Assembly (NCBI GenBank): GCA_018136815.1
Contig: CM030940.1
Coordinates: forward strand, 3,218,601 to 3,282,600
DNA length: 64,000 nt
Reading direction: 5' to 3'
Origin: Isochrysis galbana
Taxonomy: Eukaryota > Haptophyta > Isochrysidales > Isochrysidaceae
Shown: positions 63,299 through 64,000 of the stretch, piece after piece
Layout: every line of letters starts with the position of its first letter
How positions within the stretch are numbered: position 1 is the stretch's first letter
Program-made: the position numbers and the translations under genes
Notes under the pieces: generated by a model
Told to the model about the DNA's origin: nothing
The model's input: the letters and a program-made list of their open reading frames with translations, nothing else
Database searches by the model: none

Positions 63299-64000
63299 CG
63301 AAGTTTATACTTGGTTGACCCATGGGGGGGCACGAGCGCACGAGCCCCGAGCCCCCCTTCCCTCCACTCCTCCCCTGCCATGGGGGAGGAACCACCCATC
63401 CTCCTGGCATGCCTGATGGCGCTTGCCAGGAGCCCACTGCCCACACTGCTCTGTTGACCCACTCTCTCACTCACGGGCTCGCCCCATTCGCCCATCCTGG
63501 CCAGTCGTGGTCAGCCCATTGCTCCAACTCCCCCTCCCCCCCTTGGTCGACAAGCAGACAGGTGCAGCGTGGGGGCCCAGAGGCCCAAGAGCGCCAGCGA
63601 GGGAGAGGCAGGGGAGGCCAGGGCCCAGCCCGAGCCTGAGCCTCCTCTGCCCCCTGAGTTGGCCTCCAAGAGCCTCCAGGGGGCGCCAGAGGGCAGCTGG
63701 AGGCCTGCCGCAGGCGCGCCATCGCGCGTGCCGCAGGAGAGGGGAGAGAGAGCGCGGAGAAGGGGGTGGGCGGAGCGAGAGCTCCGCTCACCGAAAAATA
63801 GGTAAGTCCCGCTCTTCTTTACAGGATAAGTCGGGACAGAGTCGGCCGCCCACTCGGAGACACAGGAGGAAGGGGGGGAAAGATCACGGGGGGGGGGGGG
63901 GGGGGGCACCGGACCATATCTTAGCCCTTCACACCCCTATCCCCCTAGTAGTGTTCGAGGGGAGCCGCCTGATGGCGGGGGGAGAAGGGCCGGAGGAGTG
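63299..64000 (+). mobile_element. Family-B repeat, copy 3, cut by the window end
   Basis: From AAGTTTATACTTGGTT through CCACCCATCCTCCTGGCATG, GAGGCAGGGGAGGCCAGGGC, AGGTAAGTCCCGC, TTTACAGGATAAGTC and GGGAGCCGCCTGATGGC, in the same order as 12899-13600. It contains a G19 run at about 63888-63906 where copy 1 has a shorter run. Confidence 0.75.

Noticed and set aside
1-64000. tRNA or rRNA genes
   Set aside because: I looked for T-loop-like GGTTCGA blocks with pairing arms and found only coding or repeat matches (for example 44850 inside ATG101). A covariance-model scan could still find one I missed.

Overview
The window is nuclear DNA from a GC-rich, repeat-laden unicellular eukaryote. Ten recognisable eukaryotic housekeeping or regulatory genes carry short GT-AG introns (about 74 to 290 nt), some genes have none, and there is no operon structure or ribosome-binding site. 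The lineage cannot be fixed from the sequence. An Atg101, a SURF4, a Dcp1 with its C-terminal trimerisation helix, a full-length Nup155 and a syntrophin-like PH-PDZ protein mean a complex free-living protist or alga, not a fungus like yeast or a reduced parasite.

Host genes in order: CS-domain/ALG12 fusion (4020-6101, minus); leucine-rich-repeat protein with a glycosyltransferase-like tail (8735-11086, plus); DCP1 (15201-16292, minus); SURF4/Erv29 cargo receptor (20042-21356, plus); split-PH/PDZ protein (25813-26824, minus); membrane-anchored GYF_2 protein (30962-32422, plus); a 993-residue protein with a PPC-like domain (35099-38304, minus); a probable ankyrin-repeat exon (about 39975-40755, plus); ATG101 (43813-44945, plus); dyskerin/Cbf5 (50315-51682, plus); NUP155 in 11 exons (56300-62529, plus). 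I rebuilt intron-exon structures by hand from frame, phase and GT/AG sites; for the multi-exon genes the summed exon lengths are exact multiples of three. The genes are unrelated in pathway (N-glycosylation, mRNA decay, ER export, autophagy, rRNA pseudouridylation, nuclear pore), as expected of a eukaryotic chromosome.

Everything between them is mobile-element debris: (i) a non-LTR retrotransposon family with an ORF1, an ORF2 whose C-terminus has a CCHC-type zinc motif, and copies ending in a T-run; (ii) copia LTR elements (RT box with YVDD, RNase H, LTRs, several gag-like starts); (iii) a gypsy RNase H remnant; (iv) a DDE-like transposase relic and a Cys-rich CXC-type relic; (v) a possible tyrosine-recombinase relic; (vi) a 466-bp terminal-inverted-repeat element with a perfect 8-bp target duplication nested inside a LINE copy; (vii) a roughly 700-bp G-rich repeat present three times that shares its 5' end with the LINE. 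Long GA/TC microsatellites, a 28-base G run and a palindrome array at 27160-27370 complete the picture.

The most unusual observations are the CS-ALG12 single-frame fusion, the LRR-glycosyltransferase architecture, the split PH domain with an embedded PDZ, the PPC-domain protein, the palindrome array, the nested TIR element with paralogous empty sites in the same window, and the same LTR fragment lying just upstream of two different host genes. No tRNA, rRNA or CRISPR array was recognised.
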